Assembly: GCA_012861695.1 (NCBI GenBank)
Contig: JAAOOA010000002.1
Location: 35,915,244 to 35,979,243 of the forward strand
Length of the DNA stretch: 64,000 nt
Origin: Trematomus loennbergii
Taxonomy: Eukaryota; Chordata; Actinopteri; Perciformes; Nototheniidae
Direction: 5' to 3'
The notes beneath the pieces are model-generated. The model ran no database searches, was not told the DNA's origin, and was given only the letters and a program-made list of their open reading frames with translations. Position numbers and translations under genes: made by a program. Shown piece by piece: positions 1 through 64,000 of this stretch; positions within the stretch are counted from its first letter, which is position 1; each line of letters begins with the position of its first letter.

Positions 1-1051
1 TTCTCTTCCCCTTTCTCTCTTACCGCATCAATCTTTATTTACCCATGTTGTGATGCAGATCTAGCAGCTTGCAGGCCTCCCCAGAGTGTGGGCTCTTCGG
101 AGCTCTGAGAAATGACTCCACTTTGTCACTCAGTGAGTGGCCTGCATGCTGGCTTCAGCTGCTGTTAACTAACAGCCAGACAGTCGGCATCTGAGAGCTG
201 CGCTTTTTATCTTTTTGCTTCCTTCCTGCTGCCAGGTTTCACGCTTCCACATATCATACCATCTGTTGATGATCTGTTTATGCCACACATACCCTCCCCC
301 CAATGCCTTCATTTTCCTTCTCTTCTGCCCTCACCAAGTCCCCGACTGGGCAGAGGACAGGTTTCAGAAAGGGGTGGTAACTGTATACGTAAAGTGATAT
401 ATCCTGCACATTTCTGCAATGTCAAGTTTCTGCAATGTTGTAATTTAGTTTCAATCTTGTTTTGAGGTTTAGTGAAAAAATAACTAAAAAGATCAATGTA
501 TCACTTATGCCAACCTGCTATCTGGCTGCAACAGAACATAAGAATAATCAACAGAACCAAGTCATCCTTTAAATGAGCCTACACAGACAGGAATTGACAA
601 AACTTTTTTTTTTTTACTACAATGATATACCTGAACATATGTATAATATATCCTTTAATAAAAAAAAGCATACACTGTATGTTCAATACGCCTGTTAAAT
701 TATCTCCACATCACTCTATTTTATTCTATTAACATTTAACTACTTAATTCTCACTTAAGAAACACAGATTAATACTGCTTAGATTTGCTTGATTGGTATT
801 AAGGGACATGGCCGATATTTCCCCCTGTTATTGACCCCTTCTATCATTTACAGATGTATTTTTGTAACATTAAGGTGTTTACTACTGATGAATACTGCAA
901 AGAAACATTTCATTAACAGTTACTATGGGGTGTTGGTCTCATTATTAGTAAGTCAGTCAGAATCAGAAGAATACTGTATATACATGGTTAACGCAGAATA
1001 GGAGGGGAAATATTATTATTGTTTAACATGCCCTTGTGCTTCTTCCTACAG
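1..1051 (+). other. nbea: Intron upstream of exon 1 of window
   Basis: Non-coding and AT-rich, ending at the exon 1 acceptor. The neurobeachin segment expected before exon 1 is not present in any frame. No repeat recognised. Confidence 0.8.
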
Positions 1052-63342
<62,291 letters not shown>

Positions 63343-64000
63343 GTAAGTCAGCACAGCAGCACCTCCATTAACCCGAGAACACATCGCCTCTGTTGGAGAA
63401 TCTGCCCTTATCTTCCATCTGTCTTATTCCTAATCACTGGTGTAGTTACAGTGCACATGTTTAATGTCTGGGCATCAAGTGTTTCGGATCAATGTGGCTT
63501 TAACTGTTCATTGTATTGTATTAGCAACAGTGCAACCAAAGGGGGACACTTTGAGATATTTGGCTAATATTAAGTATTCAAAATATATCTATGTAATGTG
63601 TTTGAAATTACAGATTGCATTTTGCAGTTCGACATTAGTTTAGTTCTTGAGTGAAAGACTATGACTATGTGTTTTTAACTTGACAGTTTTGCTCTGGTTT
63701 AACTGCTATATTTTGTTTGGATCTCAGCACAGTGCCTTCCTCAAATGTTATCTCCAGACGCAAGCCTATTAAAGTTCGATTAACACTAGAAAGATTAATA
63801 TTCCAGATATATCCCATCCTAAACATCTTATTGAGGAAATCAAAAATCCATGATTAATTACTTTACTGCTTGCTAAAATGTATTCAACAGTGGCCATATT
63901 TAACCTGTCACTTGAACTCATAATGTACTCCTAAAGGCAAGGTCAAGACATTCATGAACACTTTTTTGTCACTTAAAGATTCACTTAAATCATTGTGTTT
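63343..64000 (+). other. nbea: Start of the intron after exon 27
   Basis: Non-coding and AT-rich to the window end. No exon encoding the PH-like domain was found. Confidence 0.8.

Noticed and set aside
60..190. Possible upstream nbea exon after TGATGCAG
   Set aside because: The open frame there does not resemble the neurobeachin residues that precede SSRAHITRP, and no donor keeps a suitable frame.

Overview
The window is vertebrate genomic DNA, almost certainly from a teleost fish and probably a percomorph. The signs are vertebrate-type split exons with GT..AG introns, long (GT)n/(CA)n arrays, an L2-type LINE, TTAA-target non-autonomous DNA transposons and other interspersed sequences typical of fish genomes. 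It holds the middle of one large gene on the + strand, neurobeachin (nbea; nbeaa or nbeab cannot be decided here). I place 27 consecutive internal coding exons between 1052 and 63342. They total 4544 nt, about 1515 codons. The gene start, the first exons and the PH-BEACH-WD40 3' part lie outside the window.

Layout. Exons 1-10 (1052-13663) encode alpha-solenoid sequence after the N-terminal region. Exon 11 (13825-14769, 945 nt) is the long, acidic, poorly conserved segment that carries the protein kinase A RII-binding (AKAP) helix. Exons 12-17 (15641-19273) return to conserved helical sequence. Exons 18-20 (21157-31210) encode a serine-rich, probably disordered linker. Exons 21-27 (32767-63342) encode the DUF1088-type region that leads into the PH-BEACH module. 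Introns are compact early on (97 and 109 bp around exon 8) and very long later (8.5 and 8.8 kb), with many non-coding blocks that look constrained. No second protein-coding gene was found.

Two exons (7 and 19) each lack one base relative to the conserved frame, in short G and C runs, and each lesion would cause a premature stop. The other 25 exons are perfectly in frame, so I favour sequence or assembly errors over gene decay. Several microsatellites also carry one-base phase slips.

Mobile and repeat content: a 5'-truncated antisense L2-like LINE (22472-23860) with an uninterrupted C-terminal reverse transcriptase frame; a second LINE tail (about 30735-30960); two TTAA-flanked inverted-repeat elements (10078-11014 and 56163-57006); three further fish interspersed repeats; and six long (GT)n or (CA)n arrays. 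One array ends seven bases before exon 18 and takes the place of a polypyrimidine tract. UG-rich tracts also lie just before several other exons. This splice-site architecture, the paired lesions and the candidate regulatory blocks are the main points for follow-up. All identifications come from reading the sequence and remembered family knowledge; no database search was run.
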